The translations under genes were made by a program, and so were the position numbers. Source: PALSA-505 sp035308365 (lineage in GTDB: Bacteria; Actinomycetota; Actinomycetes; Streptosporangiales; Streptosporangiaceae). From it: a stretch of 64,000 nt of DNA. Shown piece by piece: positions 16,415-25,436 of this stretch (position 1 is the first letter of the stretch; every line of letters starts with the position of its first letter). The notes under the pieces were generated by a model. It was not told the origin of the DNA and did no database searches. It was given only the letters and a program-made list of their open reading frames with translations. The stretch spans positions 1 to 64,000 of the forward strand of contig DATGGU010000132.1 of NCBI GenBank assembly GCA_035308365.1, written 5' to 3'.

Positions 16415-17779
16415 ATGCCTGATCTCACCGTGCTCAACCCGGCCACCGAGCAGGTGGTCGCCACGGTCGCGGCGGCCACCGCGCAGGAGGCGGACGAGGC
16501 GGTGGCACGCGCCGTCGCGGCGCAGCCATCCTGGCGGGCGATCAGCCCGGGCGACCGGGCCAGGCTGCTGCGCGGCTTCGCCGACACGGTGGACGCCCAC
16601 GCGGAGGAACTGGCCGGGCTCGAGATCGCGAACTCGGGGCACCCGGTGGGCCAGGCCCGCTGGGAGGCCGGGCACGTCGCCGACGTGCTGCGCTATTATT
16701 CGGCGGCGCCTGAGCGGCTCTGCGGCCGGCAGATCCCGGTGGCTGGCGGGCTCGACGTGACCTTCCTCGAACCCGTCGGGGTGGTCGGGCTGATCGTGCC
16801 GTGGAACTTCCCGATGCCGATTCTCGCCTGGGGGCTGGCGCCGGCGCTGGCCGCGGGCAATCCGGTCATCGCCAAGCCCGCCGAGCTCACTCCGCTGACC
16901 GCGCTGCGCATCGCCGAGCTGGCGCTGGACGCCGGGCTGCCCGAGGGCGTGTTCCAGGTGCTGCCGGGCAAGGGCAGTGTGGTCGGCCGGCGCCTGGTCG
17001 AGCACCGGTGCGTACGGAAGATCGTGTTCACCGGATCCACGGCCACGGGCCGCGAGGTGATGGCCGGCTGCGCAGCCGGAGTCAAGCGGCTGACGCTGGA
17101 GCTGGGCGGCAAGAGCGCCAACATCGTGTTCGCCGACGCGCGGCTCGACCGGGCCGCGGCGACCGCGCCGCAGGCCGTCTTCGACAACGCCGGCCAGGAC
17201 TGCTGCGCCCGGTCAAGGATTCTGGTGCAGCGCCCGGTGTTCGACACCTTCCTGGAACTTCTGGAACCCGCGGTGACGTCGATCCGGGTCGGCGACCCGG
17301 CCGACCCGGACACGGTGATGGGCCCGCTCATCTCGGCCGGTCACCGGGCCAAGGTCGCCTCCTACGTGCCGGACGGCGCGCCGGTCGCGGTGCGCGGGTC
17401 CGCGCCCGGAGGGCCGGGCTTCTGGTTCCCGCCCACGGTGCTGGCCCCGGTGGGCCGGGAGGACCCGGCGTTCACCGAGGAAGTGTTCGGCCCGGTCGTC
17501 ACCGTCGTGCCGTTCGAGGATGAGGCCGAGGCGATCGCGATCGCCAACGACACCGACTACGGCCTGTCCGGATCCATCTGGACACAGGATGTGGGCCGGG
17601 CGCTGCGCGTCGCCCGGGCGGTGGAGTCGGGCAACCTGTCGGTGAACTCACACTCCTCGGTGCGTTACTGGACGCCGTTCGGCGGCTTCAAGCAGTCCGG
17701 GCTGGGCCGCGAGCTCGGGCCGGACGCGCTGGATGCCTTTACCGAGACCAAGAACGTCTTCATCGCTACGGAGGACTGA
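16415..17779 (+). CDS. Aldehyde dehydrogenase of the gamma-glutamyl-amine pathway
   Basis: A 454-residue NAD(P)-dependent aldehyde dehydrogenase. VPWNFPMPILAWGLAPALAAG is the cofactor-binding segment, Glu229 (LELGGKS) the general base and Cys263 (GQDCCA) the nucleophile. The ATG at 16415 is preferred over 16409 because the GGGAG at 16401-16405 is then nine bases away rather than three. In the expected pathway it oxidises a gamma-glutamyl aminoaldehyde to the acid, which the hydrolase at 18567 then splits. It is 30-odd bases after the ligase and six before the SDR gene. Confidence 0.92.
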   Translation: MPDLTVLNPATEQVVATVAAATAQEADEAVARAVAAQPSWRAISPGDRARLLRGFADTVDAHAEELAGLEIANSGHPVGQARWEAGHVADVLRYYSAAPERLCGRQIPVAGGLDVTFLEPVGVVGLIVPWNFPMPILAWGLAPALAAGNPVIAKPAELTPLTALRIAELALDAGLPEGVFQVLPGKGSVVGRRLVEHRCVRKIVFTGSTATGREVMAGCAAGVKRLTLELGGKSANIVFADARLDRAAATAPQAVFDNAGQDCCARSRILVQRPVFDTFLELLEPAVTSIRVGDPADPDTVMGPLISAGHRAKVASYVPDGAPVAVRGSAPGGPGFWFPPTVLAPVGREDPAFTEEVFGPVVTVVPFEDEAEAIAIANDTDYGLSGSIWTQDVGRALRVARAVESGNLSVNSHSSVRYWTPFGGFKQSGLGRELGPDALDAFTETKNVFIATED

Positions 17780-17784
17780 GGCAG

Positions 17785-18549
17785 ATGCAGGGCCTAGCCG
17801 GCCGGGTCGCGGTCATCACCGGTGCTGGTAGCGGGATCGGCCTGGCCAGCGCCATGCGCCTGGCCGCCGAGGGCGCCCGGATCGTCGCCGTGGACGTGGA
17901 CGAGACCGCCGGGAAGCAGGCCGCCGACGAGACCGGTGGCCTGTTCGTCCGGGGCGACGTGTCCGTCGAGGACGACGTGCGGCGGATCTACCAGACCGCC
18001 CACGAGGCCTACGGCAGCGTGGACATCGCCTTCAACAACGCCGGCATCTCGCCGCCCGACGACGACTCGATCCTGACCACCGGCCTGGATGCCTGGCACC
18101 GGGTGCAGCAGGTCAACCTCACCTCGGTGTACCTGTGCTGCAAGCACGCAATCGGCTACATGCGGCGGCAGGGCAGGGGATCGGTGATCAACACCGCGTC
18201 GTTCGTCGCGGTGCTCGGCTCGGCCACGTCGCAGATCTCCTACACCGCCTCCAAGGGCGGCGTGCTCGCGCTCAGCCGCGAACTCGGCGTCCAGTTCGCC
18301 CGCGAGGGCATCCGGGTGAACGCGCTGTGCCCGGGACCGGTGAACACGCCGCTGCTGCGAGAACTGTTCGCCAAGGACCCGGAGCGGGCGGCCCGGCGGC
18401 TGGTGCACGTGCCCATGGGCCGGTTCGCCGAGGCCGGGGAAATCGCCGCCGCGGTCGCGTTCCTGGCCAGCGACGATTCCTCGTTCATCACCGCATCCAC
18501 CTTCCTGGTCGATGGTGGTATCTCATCCGCTTACGTCACCCCGCTGTAA
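17785..18549 (+). CDS. Short-chain dehydrogenase/reductase
   Basis: A 254-residue classical SDR. TGAGSGIGLASA binds the dinucleotide, NNAG follows at about 90, and the catalytic Tyr153 and Lys157 are in YTASKGG. DVDET after the second strand suggests NAD(H) preference. Its C-terminus ends SSAYVTPL. In the operon it could oxidise the alcohol group of a gamma-glutamylated amino alcohol (such as ethanolamide) before the aldehyde dehydrogenase acts. This would explain why no PuuB-type flavin oxidase is present. The substrate is inferred only from context. Confidence 0.9.
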   Translation: MQGLAGRVAVITGAGSGIGLASAMRLAAEGARIVAVDVDETAGKQAADETGGLFVRGDVSVEDDVRRIYQTAHEAYGSVDIAFNNAGISPPDDDSILTTGLDAWHRVQQVNLTSVYLCCKHAIGYMRRQGRGSVINTASFVAVLGSATSQISYTASKGGVLALSRELGVQFAREGIRVNALCPGPVNTPLLRELFAKDPERAARRLVHVPMGRFAEAGEIAAAVAFLASDDSSFITASTFLVDGGISSAYVTPL

Positions 18550-18566
18550 GCGCACGGGTAGCCTCG

Positions 18567-19343
18567 ATGGTCGTGACGACTGAGACGGTTGCCGTAGGGC
18601 GAGGTTCGGGCCGGTCAAGCGCGGACACTCGTCCCGTCATCGGGATCAGCACGTACTCCGAGCAGGCGAAGTGGGGATCCTGGGACACCCGGGCGCTGCT
18701 GGTGCCGCGCCGGTATGCCGATCAGGTCGCCGCGGCCGGTGGCATCCCGGTGCTGCTGCCCCCGTTCCCCGGGATCGAGCAGGCGACGCGGCGGCTGGAC
18801 GGGCTGGTGCTGGCCGGCGGCGGTGACATCGACCCGGCGGAGTTCGGCGCGCAGCCGCACCCGCGGACCGGCGCTGTGCGGCCCGACCGGGACGCGGCCG
18901 AGTTCGCGCTGGTGACGGCGGCGCTGGCCAGCGGGCTGCCGCTGCTTGGCATCTGCCGCGGGCTGCAGGTGCTCAACGTGGCCCTCGGCGGCACGCTGCA
19001 CCAGCATCTGCCCGAACTGGTCGGCCACGAGGAACATTCGCCGCTGCCGGGCGGCTACGGGTCGCACCAGGTCCGGGTCGCCCCGGGCAGCCGCCTGGCC
19101 GGTGTGCTGGGGGACGGCAGGTTCGCCGTGCCCACCCACCACCACCAGGCGATCGACCGCCTCGGCCGGGACCTGGTCGCCACCGCCTGGACCGACGACG
19201 GCGTGATCGAGGCCGTCGAGTCCGGCCGCGAGGATGACGCGTTCCTGCTGGCCGTGCAGTGGCACCCGGAGGCCGGGGACGACCCGCGACTGTTCCACGC
19301 GCTGATCGCCGCCGCGAAGTCGTTGGCGGGGGCGGCAGCCTGA
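18567..19343 (+). CDS. Gamma-glutamyl-amine hydrolase, class I glutamine amidotransferase (PuuD-like)
   Basis: A 258-residue peptidase C26/PuuD-family protein that releases glutamate from a gamma-glutamyl carboxylate such as gamma-glutamyl-GABA. The catalytic triad is visible: Cys130 in LLGICRGLQVL, His233 and Glu235 in VQWHPE. VIGISTYSE opens the domain and GGGDIDPAEF is the oxyanion region. It starts 17 bases after the SDR gene; a GTG at 18573, nine bases after a TAGCCT box, is an alternative leaderless start. Last gene of the operon. Confidence 0.9.
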   Translation: MVVTTETVAVGRGSGRSSADTRPVIGISTYSEQAKWGSWDTRALLVPRRYADQVAAAGGIPVLLPPFPGIEQATRRLDGLVLAGGGDIDPAEFGAQPHPRTGAVRPDRDAAEFALVTAALASGLPLLGICRGLQVLNVALGGTLHQHLPELVGHEEHSPLPGGYGSHQVRVAPGSRLAGVLGDGRFAVPTHHHQAIDRLGRDLVATAWTDDGVIEAVESGREDDAFLLAVQWHPEAGDDPRLFHALIAAAKSLAGAAA

Positions 19344-19367
19344 CGTGGGCATACCCGACCCTAGACT
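19340..19367 (+). promoter_or_regulatory. Leaderless promoter of the ABC exporter operon
   Basis: CTGACG at 19340-19345, 16-base spacer, TAGACT at 19362-19367, then GTG at 19375. The spacing of seven bases between the -10 box and the start codon implies a transcript that begins at the GTG. No Shine-Dalgarno is present at that GTG. Confidence 0.55.
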
Positions 19368-19374
19368 CGGCCCT

Positions 19375-20301
19375 GTGAGCAGTTCCCCGGCGGTCGTGGT
19401 CACCGGCCTGGTCAAGCGCTACGGCGGCGCGACCGCGGTGGATGGGCTGACGCTGGCCGCCGGCCGGGCGAAGGTCACCGCCCTGCTCGGCCCGAACGGC
19501 GCCGGCAAGACGACCACCGTCGAGATCTGCGAAGGTTACCGGCGGGCGGACGCGGGAACGGTCCGGGTACTCGGCCTTGATCCGGCCCGCGACGTCCGTG
19601 AGCTGCGGCCCAGGGTCGGCGTCATGCTCCAGGAAGGCGGCCTGCCGCTCGCCGTCCGGGCCGGTGATTACCTGCGGCTGATGGCGAGCTTCCACGCGAA
19701 CCCGCTCGGCCCGGCGGCGCTGCTCGACCGGCTCGGGCTCACCGGCTGCGCCCGCACCACATGCCGGCGGCTGTCCGGTGGCCAGCAGCAGCGGCTCTCG
19801 CTCGCCGCGGCCATCATCGGCCGACCCGAGCTCGTCTTCCTGGACGAGCCCACGGCCGGCCTGGACCCGCAGGCACGGCACGCCACCTGGGAGCTGATCG
19901 AGGAGCTGCGCCGCGCCGGTGTCAGCGTGATCCTCACCACACACTTCATGGAGGAAGCCGAGCGGCTGGCGGACACCGTGGCCATCGTCGACCACGGCAG
20001 GCTGGTCGCGGAGGGCAGCCCGGCCGAGCTGACCGGCACCGACGGCCAGCTCAGGTTCCGCGCCCAGCCCGGGCTGAACACCGACAGCCTGCTCGCCGCG
20101 CTGCCCGGCGGCACGGCGGCCAAGGAATCGCCCGAGGGGTACTACATCATCGAGGTGCAGGGCAGGGTGGACCCCCAGCTGCTCGCCTCGGTCACCGCCT
20201 GGTGCGCCGAGCACGGCGTGCTGGCCAAGGATCTGCGGGTGGAAAGCCGCACCCTGGAGGACGTCTTCCTCGAGCTGACCGGCAGGGATCTGCGCTCATG
20301 A
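19375..20301 (+). CDS. ABC exporter ATP-binding protein
   Basis: About 308 residues from the GTG at 19375 (an upstream in-frame GTG at 19345 exists, but the leaderless promoter favours the later one). Walker A GPNGAGKTTT, signature LSGGQQQRLSLA, Walker B LVFLDEPTAGLDP and the H-loop TTHFMEEAE are all present. It is a single-domain DrrA/CcmA-type ATPase partnered by the ABC-2 permease that overlaps its stop. From memory, M. tuberculosis also has an ABC pair between ctaA and sufR, so this is a backbone gene. The transported substrate is unknown. Confidence 0.93.
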   Translation: MSSSPAVVVTGLVKRYGGATAVDGLTLAAGRAKVTALLGPNGAGKTTTVEICEGYRRADAGTVRVLGLDPARDVRELRPRVGVMLQEGGLPLAVRAGDYLRLMASFHANPLGPAALLDRLGLTGCARTTCRRLSGGQQQRLSLAAAIIGRPELVFLDEPTAGLDPQARHATWELIEELRRAGVSVILTTHFMEEAERLADTVAIVDHGRLVAEGSPAELTGTDGQLRFRAQPGLNTDSLLAALPGGTAAKESPEGYYIIEVQGRVDPQLLASVTAWCAEHGVLAKDLRVESRTLEDVFLELTGRDLRS

Positions 20302-21119
20302 CTTCACCGGCCGCCGGGCTGGCCCCGGACGCCTCCGGGGCGGCCTCGCCCTTCTCCCCCGCGCCCGGCGCGGCCCCCTTCCCGCGCATGGTCGCGGCGC
20401 AGGCCATCATGGAAGCCAGGACGCTGCTGCGCAACGGCGAGCAACTGCTGCTCGTCCTGATCATCCCGGTGCTGCTGCTCGTCGCGTTCAGCCTGGAGTC
20501 GTTCACCAGCATCGGCCGGGCCCGGCCCGGCCGGGTCGACTTCCTGGTGCCGGGCATCATCGCACTGGCCATCATGTCCACGGCGTTCACCAGCCAGGCC
20601 ATCGCCACCGGCTTCGAGCGGCGCTACGGCGTGCTGAAGCGGCTCGGCGCCACGCCGCTGTCGCGGGCCGGGCTGATCGCCGCCAAGACCGTCACGGTGA
20701 TCGGGGTCGAACTGCTGCAGGCGGTCATCATCATCGGCGTCGGCCTGGCCCTCGGCTGGCGGCCACATGCCACGGCTGCGGCCGCCGTCTGGGCGATCGT
20801 GCTGGCGGCCGCGGGAACGGCGGCGTTCAGCGGCCTGGCCCTGCTGATGGCGGGCACGTTGCGCGCCGAGGCCACCCTCGCCGCCGCCAATCTGGTCTAC
20901 CTGGTGCTGCTGGGCCTGGGCGGGGTGCTGTTCCGGCTGACCCAGTTCCCGGCCGCGGCGCGCGGCCCGCTCAAGCTGCTGCCGTCCGGCGCGCTGTCCG
21001 ACGGGCTGCACAGCCTGCTGCAGCACCACGGTGGGCCACCCGGTGCCGACCTCGCCGTGCTGGCCGTCTGGGCCGCGGTGGGCATCGCGCTCGCCGCCCG
21101 CACGTTCCGCTGGGATTGA
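20298..21119 (+). CDS. ABC-2 type exporter permease
   Basis: A 273-residue permease with a proline/alanine-rich N-terminus and six predicted membrane helices (for example QLLLVLIIPVLLLVAF, FLVPGIIALAIMSTAF, AVIIIGVGLALGW). The cytoplasmic ERRYGVLKRLGATPLSRAGLI loop is typical of ABC-2 permeases. The ATG lies within the last codons of the ATPase (TCATGA overlap), so the two form a complex. The next gene starts four bases before its end. Confidence 0.92.
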   Translation: MTSPAAGLAPDASGAASPFSPAPGAAPFPRMVAAQAIMEARTLLRNGEQLLLVLIIPVLLLVAFSLESFTSIGRARPGRVDFLVPGIIALAIMSTAFTSQAIATGFERRYGVLKRLGATPLSRAGLIAAKTVTVIGVELLQAVIIIGVGLALGWRPHATAAAAVWAIVLAAAGTAAFSGLALLMAGTLRAEATLAAANLVYLVLLGLGGVLFRLTQFPAAARGPLKLLPSGALSDGLHSLLQHHGGPPGADLAVLAVWAAVGIALAARTFRWD

Positions 21120-22030
21120 GAGCACCCGCCCCGCTGCTGGCGGCGACCGCGATCATCTCGCTGCAGTTCGGCGCCGGGCTGGCCGGACGGCTGTTTACCC
21201 AGGTGCCGCCTGCCGCGGTGACCGGGCTGCGGATGTGGTCGGCCGCCGTGCTGCTCGCCCTGCTCGGCGCGCGCGGCCTGCGAGCCGCGCTGACCGGGCG
21301 TGGTTGCGGCCAAGAAGGCATCACCGGCCGGGACTGGCTGGTGGCGGCCTCATTTGGGCTGGCGCTGGCCGCCATGAACTTCTCGGTCTACCAGGCCATC
21401 GCCCGGATACCGCTCGGGATCGCGGTCACCATCGAGTTTCTCGGCCCGCTGGCCGTCGCCGTGGCCATGTCGCGGCGGCTCAGCGACCTGCTGTGGGTGA
21501 TCCTGGCGCTGGCCGGGGTGGTGCTGCTGGGCCGTGGCGGCCCTGGGCTGGCCCACGGCGGCCTCGCCCATGGCCATGGAGCGGCGCTGGCCGGTGTTCT
21601 GTTCGCCCTGGTCTCGGCCGCCTGCTGGGCCGCCTACATCGTGCTGAGCGCGGCCACCGGGAAGCGGTTCGCAGGACCCTCGGGCCTGGTCATCGCCATG
21701 GTCTTCGGAGCTGTCCTGACCACACCGGCCGCGGTGACCAGCGCAGGCGCCGCGCTGCTGCGGCCCGGCGTTCTCGCTGCCGGTGCCGCCATCGGGCTGA
21801 TGTCCTCGGCGATTCCCTACTGGCTGGAGCTTGAGACACTGCGCCGGGTCCCGGCCAGGGTGTTCGGCATCTGGATGAGCCTGCAGCCGGCCGGTGCGGC
21901 CCTGGCCGGGCTGGTCATGCTGGGCGAGGTCCTCGCCCCCTGGAAGTGGCTGGGCATCGGGCTCGTGATGGCCGCCTCGGCGGGCGCGGCCGCCACCGCG
22001 CGGCCCGTCCACCCCGTCCCCGACGCCTAG
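21116..22030 (+). CDS. EamA/RhtA-family exporter
   Basis: A 304-residue membrane protein with ten hydrophobic segments in two EamA repeats, the second starting near FALVSAACWAAYIVLS. It resembles RhtA-type exporters of threonine, homoserine or other amino acids (FSVYQAIARIPLGIAVTIEFLGPLA, SSAIPYWLELETLRRVPARVFGI). It begins with TTG overlapping the ABC permease stop, and is therefore probably coupled to it. Substrate not determinable from sequence. Confidence 0.88.
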   Translation: MRAPAPLLAATAIISLQFGAGLAGRLFTQVPPAAVTGLRMWSAAVLLALLGARGLRAALTGRGCGQEGITGRDWLVAASFGLALAAMNFSVYQAIARIPLGIAVTIEFLGPLAVAVAMSRRLSDLLWVILALAGVVLLGRGGPGLAHGGLAHGHGAALAGVLFALVSAACWAAYIVLSAATGKRFAGPSGLVIAMVFGAVLTTPAAVTSAGAALLRPGVLAAGAAIGLMSSAIPYWLELETLRRVPARVFGIWMSLQPAGAALAGLVMLGEVLAPWKWLGIGLVMAASAGAAATARPVHPVPDA

Positions 22031-22084
22031 CAGGCTGCCGGCCTGCCCACCCGCCAGGTGCTGGATGCTTCTACGATGAAGGGC

Positions 22085-23116
22085 GTGCCAGCCGAAGTTA
22101 CCGCCAGGCCCGCGCCCACCCCGGCGCCGCGTCGCTCGGCCGTGCGCCGGGCGCTGGCGTGGGCGATCGTGAGCGTGCTGGCGCCGTCCCGGGCCGCGAT
22201 GCGCGGTATCTCGCTGGCCGGGGTCATATCCATCGCCGGCAGCATCGCGACCGGCGCGGCGGTCCGGCTGAGCCAGTCCGGCCTGGGCTGCACCACCTGG
22301 CCGAACTGCACCGGGCAGAGCCTGGTGGCGGCGAGTTCCAGGCATAGCTCGCTGATGCACGCCTGGGTCGAGTTCGGCAACCGGCTGTTCGTGACCCTGG
22401 TGATGATCGTGTCCATCGTCGTGCTGGTGGCGGCCTGGCGGTACAAGGGTGATGAGCTGGGCGCCGGAACGGCGCGCCGGTGGCCACCACGGCGGCGGCT
22501 GCTGGTCGGGCTGGCCGCCGTTCAGCCGGCCGGCGTCGTGGCCCAGGCCATCCTCGGCGGGATCGTGGTGCTGACCAATCTCAGCCCGGTCAGCGTCTCC
22601 ATTCACTTCCTCGCCACGATGGCGATCCTGGCGGCCGCCGTGGCCCTGTACGACATGTTCGCCGTCGGTGCGCAGTCCGGCGCGATGGCGGTCAGGCCGG
22701 AGCTGCGCTGGCTGTCGGCCGCGCTGCTGGGCGTGACCAGCCTCATGGTCGCGGCCGGCACGGTGGTGACCGGCACCGGCCCGCTGGCCGGTGCCGCCGA
22801 CGTGCCCAGGTACCGGCTGCCCCTCGAGGGGGTGACGCAGTTCCACGCCGACATCGGCTGGCTGCTCGGCGGCCTGACCGTGGCCATGGTGGTCGGGCTG
22901 CGATTCGCGGCCGCACCGCCCCCGGCCGTCCGGCTCGGCTGGCTGCTGCTGGGCCTGACCGTCCTGCAGGGAGTCATCGGCTACTCGCAGTACTTCAGCG
23001 GCCTGCCCGCCGGGCTGGTCTGGGTGCACGTGCTCGGCTCGGCCGTCATCTGGATCACCGTGCTGCGGCTGTTCTTCGCCCTGCGGCCGCGCGCGGCCAC
23101 CCCAGCGGCGGGCTAG
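22085..23116 (+). CDS. ctaA: Heme A synthase (COX15/CtaA)
   Basis: An eight-helix membrane protein that oxidises heme O to heme A for the aa3-type cytochrome oxidase. About 343 residues from the GTG at 22085. It shows GAAVRLSQSGLGCTTWPNCT, with the cysteine pair of the first periplasmic loop, and conserved histidines in HAWVEFGNRL, SIHFLAT, QFHADIGW and WVHVLGS that ligate the two hemes. The GTG at 22085 is eight bases after TACGAT, suggesting a leaderless start. GTG 22058 and ATG 22076 are in-frame alternatives. Its partner ctaB is 2.3 kb away on the other strand. Confidence 0.92.
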   Translation: MPAEVTARPAPTPAPRRSAVRRALAWAIVSVLAPSRAAMRGISLAGVISIAGSIATGAAVRLSQSGLGCTTWPNCTGQSLVAASSRHSSLMHAWVEFGNRLFVTLVMIVSIVVLVAAWRYKGDELGAGTARRWPPRRRLLVGLAAVQPAGVVAQAILGGIVVLTNLSPVSVSIHFLATMAILAAAVALYDMFAVGAQSGAMAVRPELRWLSAALLGVTSLMVAAGTVVTGTGPLAGAADVPRYRLPLEGVTQFHADIGWLLGGLTVAMVVGLRFAAAPPPAVRLGWLLLGLTVLQGVIGYSQYFSGLPAGLVWVHVLGSAVIWITVLRLFFALRPRAATPAAG

Positions 23117-23159
23117 TTGCGAAGAGCCTGGTGCGGCCCGCGTTGAAACACGCCCAGAC

Positions 23160-23196
23160 GGCAGGCCCCGCCGGCCTGATGACGGCGGGGCCTGCC
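23160..23196. terminator. Bidirectional terminator between ctaA and the secreted-protein gene
   Basis: GGCAGGCCCCGCC / GGCGGGGCCTGCC, a perfect 13-base stem with an 11-base loop between two convergent genes. Confidence 0.8.
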
Positions 23197-23213
23197 CGGT
23201 GCGGAGCCGGGGA

Positions 23214-23807
23214 TCAGCCGAAGTTCTCCCAGATGCCGAACGGCTGGCTGCCCAGGATGTTCTGCTGGTTGCCGCCATTGACCTTCTGCATGCTGATCAC
23301 GTCGTAGCTGCCCTGAAGCCGCCCGGCGGTGGTGAATGCGCCGGCGTTGACCATCCCGTAGAACTGGTATGCCTGGGTGCCGGTCTTGGTGATGCTGATC
23401 GGGGCGATGCTGGGCGAGAGGTTGGCGTCGGCCGGCCAGGTGACCGCCACGTTGCCGCTGAGCGTGACGTCGCTCTTGACTCCGGAGCCGGTCAGGACGC
23501 CGAACATCGAGGCGCTGTAGGTCTGGCCGGTGCCGTTCAGGCTGCAGTTGCTCGCCGTCCCGTTGATCACCGCGGTCACCGAGTGCGAGGTGGTGGTCAG
23601 GGCTGGGAAGTACTGGATCGTGCCTGACCAGTTCAGGCACTCCTCAACGGGCGACCAGCCGTTCGGGCGGATGTGGCCGCTGGTGCTGGCGTAAGCGCTG
23701 CCCGCGGTGCCGAGCGCGACAGCCGCAACGCCGGCGACGGCGGCGGCCTTCACGGCGCGGCGGGAGAAAGCTGACCGGACGTGGCAGGCGATCCGCATGT
23801 GCTTCAT
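23214..23807 (-). CDS. Secreted protein of unknown function
   Basis: A 197-residue exported protein. The N-terminus has SRRAVKAAAVAGVAAVALG and ends in SAYAS, a good signal peptidase I site near residue 40. The mature part is small, Thr/Ser/Gly-rich and beta-strand-like, with only two cysteines (in EECLNW and SNCSLNG) that could form a disulfide. AAGGAGGA precedes the ATG with ideal spacing, so it is likely well translated. No family recognised; the composition suggests a beta-sandwich extracellular protein. Convergent with ctaA. Confidence 0.75.
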   Translation of the reverse strand: MKHMRIACHVRSAFSRRAVKAAAVAGVAAVALGTAGSAYASTSGHIRPNGWSPVEECLNWSGTIQYFPALTTTSHSVTAVINGTASNCSLNGTGQTYSASMFGVLTGSGVKSDVTLSGNVAVTWPADANLSPSIAPISITKTGTQAYQFYGMVNAGAFTTAGRLQGSYDVISMQKVNGGNQQNILGSQPFGIWENFG

Positions 23808-24059
23808 TGGTCCTCCTTAGGTAGTTTCTGACCTGACTGCAGCCTGCTCCCACGCCGGGGGCCGGGACATCCGTGGTGACCACAGATCCAGCCCGGATGG
23901 GGCACGGATCTGCCACGGATCCGGAGTCACATGCTTGAGGCGCCTGCTCGCTCCGCGGCGGCCGGGATCAGCGAAATCTCAGCAGGCCGGAAGGGTTATC
24001 CGGCGGACCCGGCGAGCAAGATCACTGACCTGGGCCGACGGTTTCGCCGGCTCCTGCTG

Positions 24060-25400
24060 CTAAGTCCGGGGCGGCTGGCCCTGCCCGGGCGGTGGCGATC
24101 CCGGCGGGCTCTGCTGCGACGGTAGCCAGGGCTGCCGGGGCGGGAGAACCGGTGGTGGCATGGGGGCGGCGAACGACTGGCCGTGGGCCAGGCCGGACGC
24201 GCCGTTCACCGCCCAGGGCGGTGACGGCGGGGCCGGCTGGTAGCTGAGGAAGGCGCCGCGGGCCACCTGCATGAGGCCGAGCAGCGCCTGCTGGCGCTGG
24301 GCGAAGCCGCCGGGGTCGATCACCTGGCGCTCGGCGCGCTGGTGCAGCAGGGCGAGTTCGGTGGCGGCGAGCTGATAGTCGGTCATGGCGGCCCCGGCCG
24401 GCCTGCCGCCGGTGCTGCGCGCCCAGGCCCGGGCCCGGCGGCGGCCCTCCAGGCTGCCCAGCATGTACACGTCGCCCATTGTGATCAGCCCGGTGGGGAT
24501 GTACCCGGGCAGCACCCGCCAGATCAGCCTGACGATCCGGCGCCGGTCGGCCACCAGTATCACCATGAGCCCGATGAACACGCAGAACAGGACGCCATAG
24601 GCGGCCCCGACGCCGCCGAAGCCGAACTTGGTGAGCCCGTTCCAGGTGCCATGCAGGATGACCGCGCCGAGCCAGCCGAGCGGCAGCGCCCACCAGGCAC
24701 GGCGGCGCGAGGCCGCGTAGGCCACGCCCAGGCCGGTCATCGAGGTGAAGATCGGGTGGGTGAACGGGGACAGCACCCCGCGCAGCACGAACGTGAACTC
24801 CAGCAGGTGCGCCCCGCCGGCCGTCGGCTGCACCACGGCCTCGATGTAGTAGCCGATGTTCTCGGTCATGGCGAAGCCGAGGCCCACCATCGCGGCGTAG
24901 ATGATGCCGTCGGTGGGTCCGTCGAGCTCGCCGCGGCGGCGCCACAGCATGCCGAACAGGAAGGCGCCCTTGAGGGTTTCCTCGACCACCGGGGCGCCGA
25001 ACGTGGCCGAGATGTAGTCGCCGTTCGACGTGCCGAGCGCGGGCTGGGTGATGAACACCAGGCCCAGCGTGTTGATGATCAGCGCGAACAGCGCGGCGAC
25101 CCCGGCACCCCACAGGAACGCGAACGCCAGGTGCGCCCTGGGCTCGGGCTCCAGCCGGTCGAGCAGCAGCACGAGGGACACGAACAGCGGCACCGGCACC
25201 AGTGCGAACGGCAGTGCGATGAAGAACGGCGCGACGCTGTGCTGCCCGCTGCCCAGGCTCTCCAGCAGGTCCGCACCGAGGGCGACCAGGGCACATGCCG
25301 CGGCGAGCACGGTACCCACGGTCAGCCCTACCCGTGCCCGGCCGGGCGTCCGGTCCTCGATGACAGCCTTGGGGTCAAAGGCCGGCGTAGCCCGCGCCAT
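24060..25400 (-). CDS. PrsW-family intramembrane metalloprotease
   Basis: About 446 residues from the ATG at 25400. Some eight membrane helices are followed by a 130-residue cytoplasmic tail ending in a proline/glutamine-rich stretch. PrsW motifs are all visible: APVVEETLKG (the Glu-Glu pair), MTENIGYY, PFTHPIFTSMTG and ILHGTWNG. PrsW in Bacillus cleaves an anti-sigma factor within the membrane; the target here is unknown. A TACCAT box lies just upstream so the transcript may be leaderless at 25400; ATG 25409 is an alternative. It lies 36 bases downstream of ctaB on the same strand. Confidence 0.88.
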   Translation of the reverse strand: MARATPAFDPKAVIEDRTPGRARVGLTVGTVLAAACALVALGADLLESLGSGQHSVAPFFIALPFALVPVPLFVSLVLLLDRLEPEPRAHLAFAFLWGAGVAALFALIINTLGLVFITQPALGTSNGDYISATFGAPVVEETLKGAFLFGMLWRRRGELDGPTDGIIYAAMVGLGFAMTENIGYYIEAVVQPTAGGAHLLEFTFVLRGVLSPFTHPIFTSMTGLGVAYAASRRRAWWALPLGWLGAVILHGTWNGLTKFGFGGVGAAYGVLFCVFIGLMVILVADRRRIVRLIWRVLPGYIPTGLITMGDVYMLGSLEGRRRARAWARSTGGRPAGAAMTDYQLAATELALLHQRAERQVIDPGGFAQRQQALLGLMQVARGAFLSYQPAPPSPPWAVNGASGLAHGQSFAAPMPPPVLPPRQPWLPSQQSPPGSPPPGQGQPPRT

Positions 25401-25436
25401 GACCGGCATGGTACTGGCAGGCCGGCCCCCGGTGAG

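Noticed and set aside
14879..17005. 708-codon minus-strand frame opposite the GS-like ligase and aldehyde dehydrogenase
   Set aside because: Low-complexity shadow without ribosome site; the plus-strand genes carry complete catalytic motifs.
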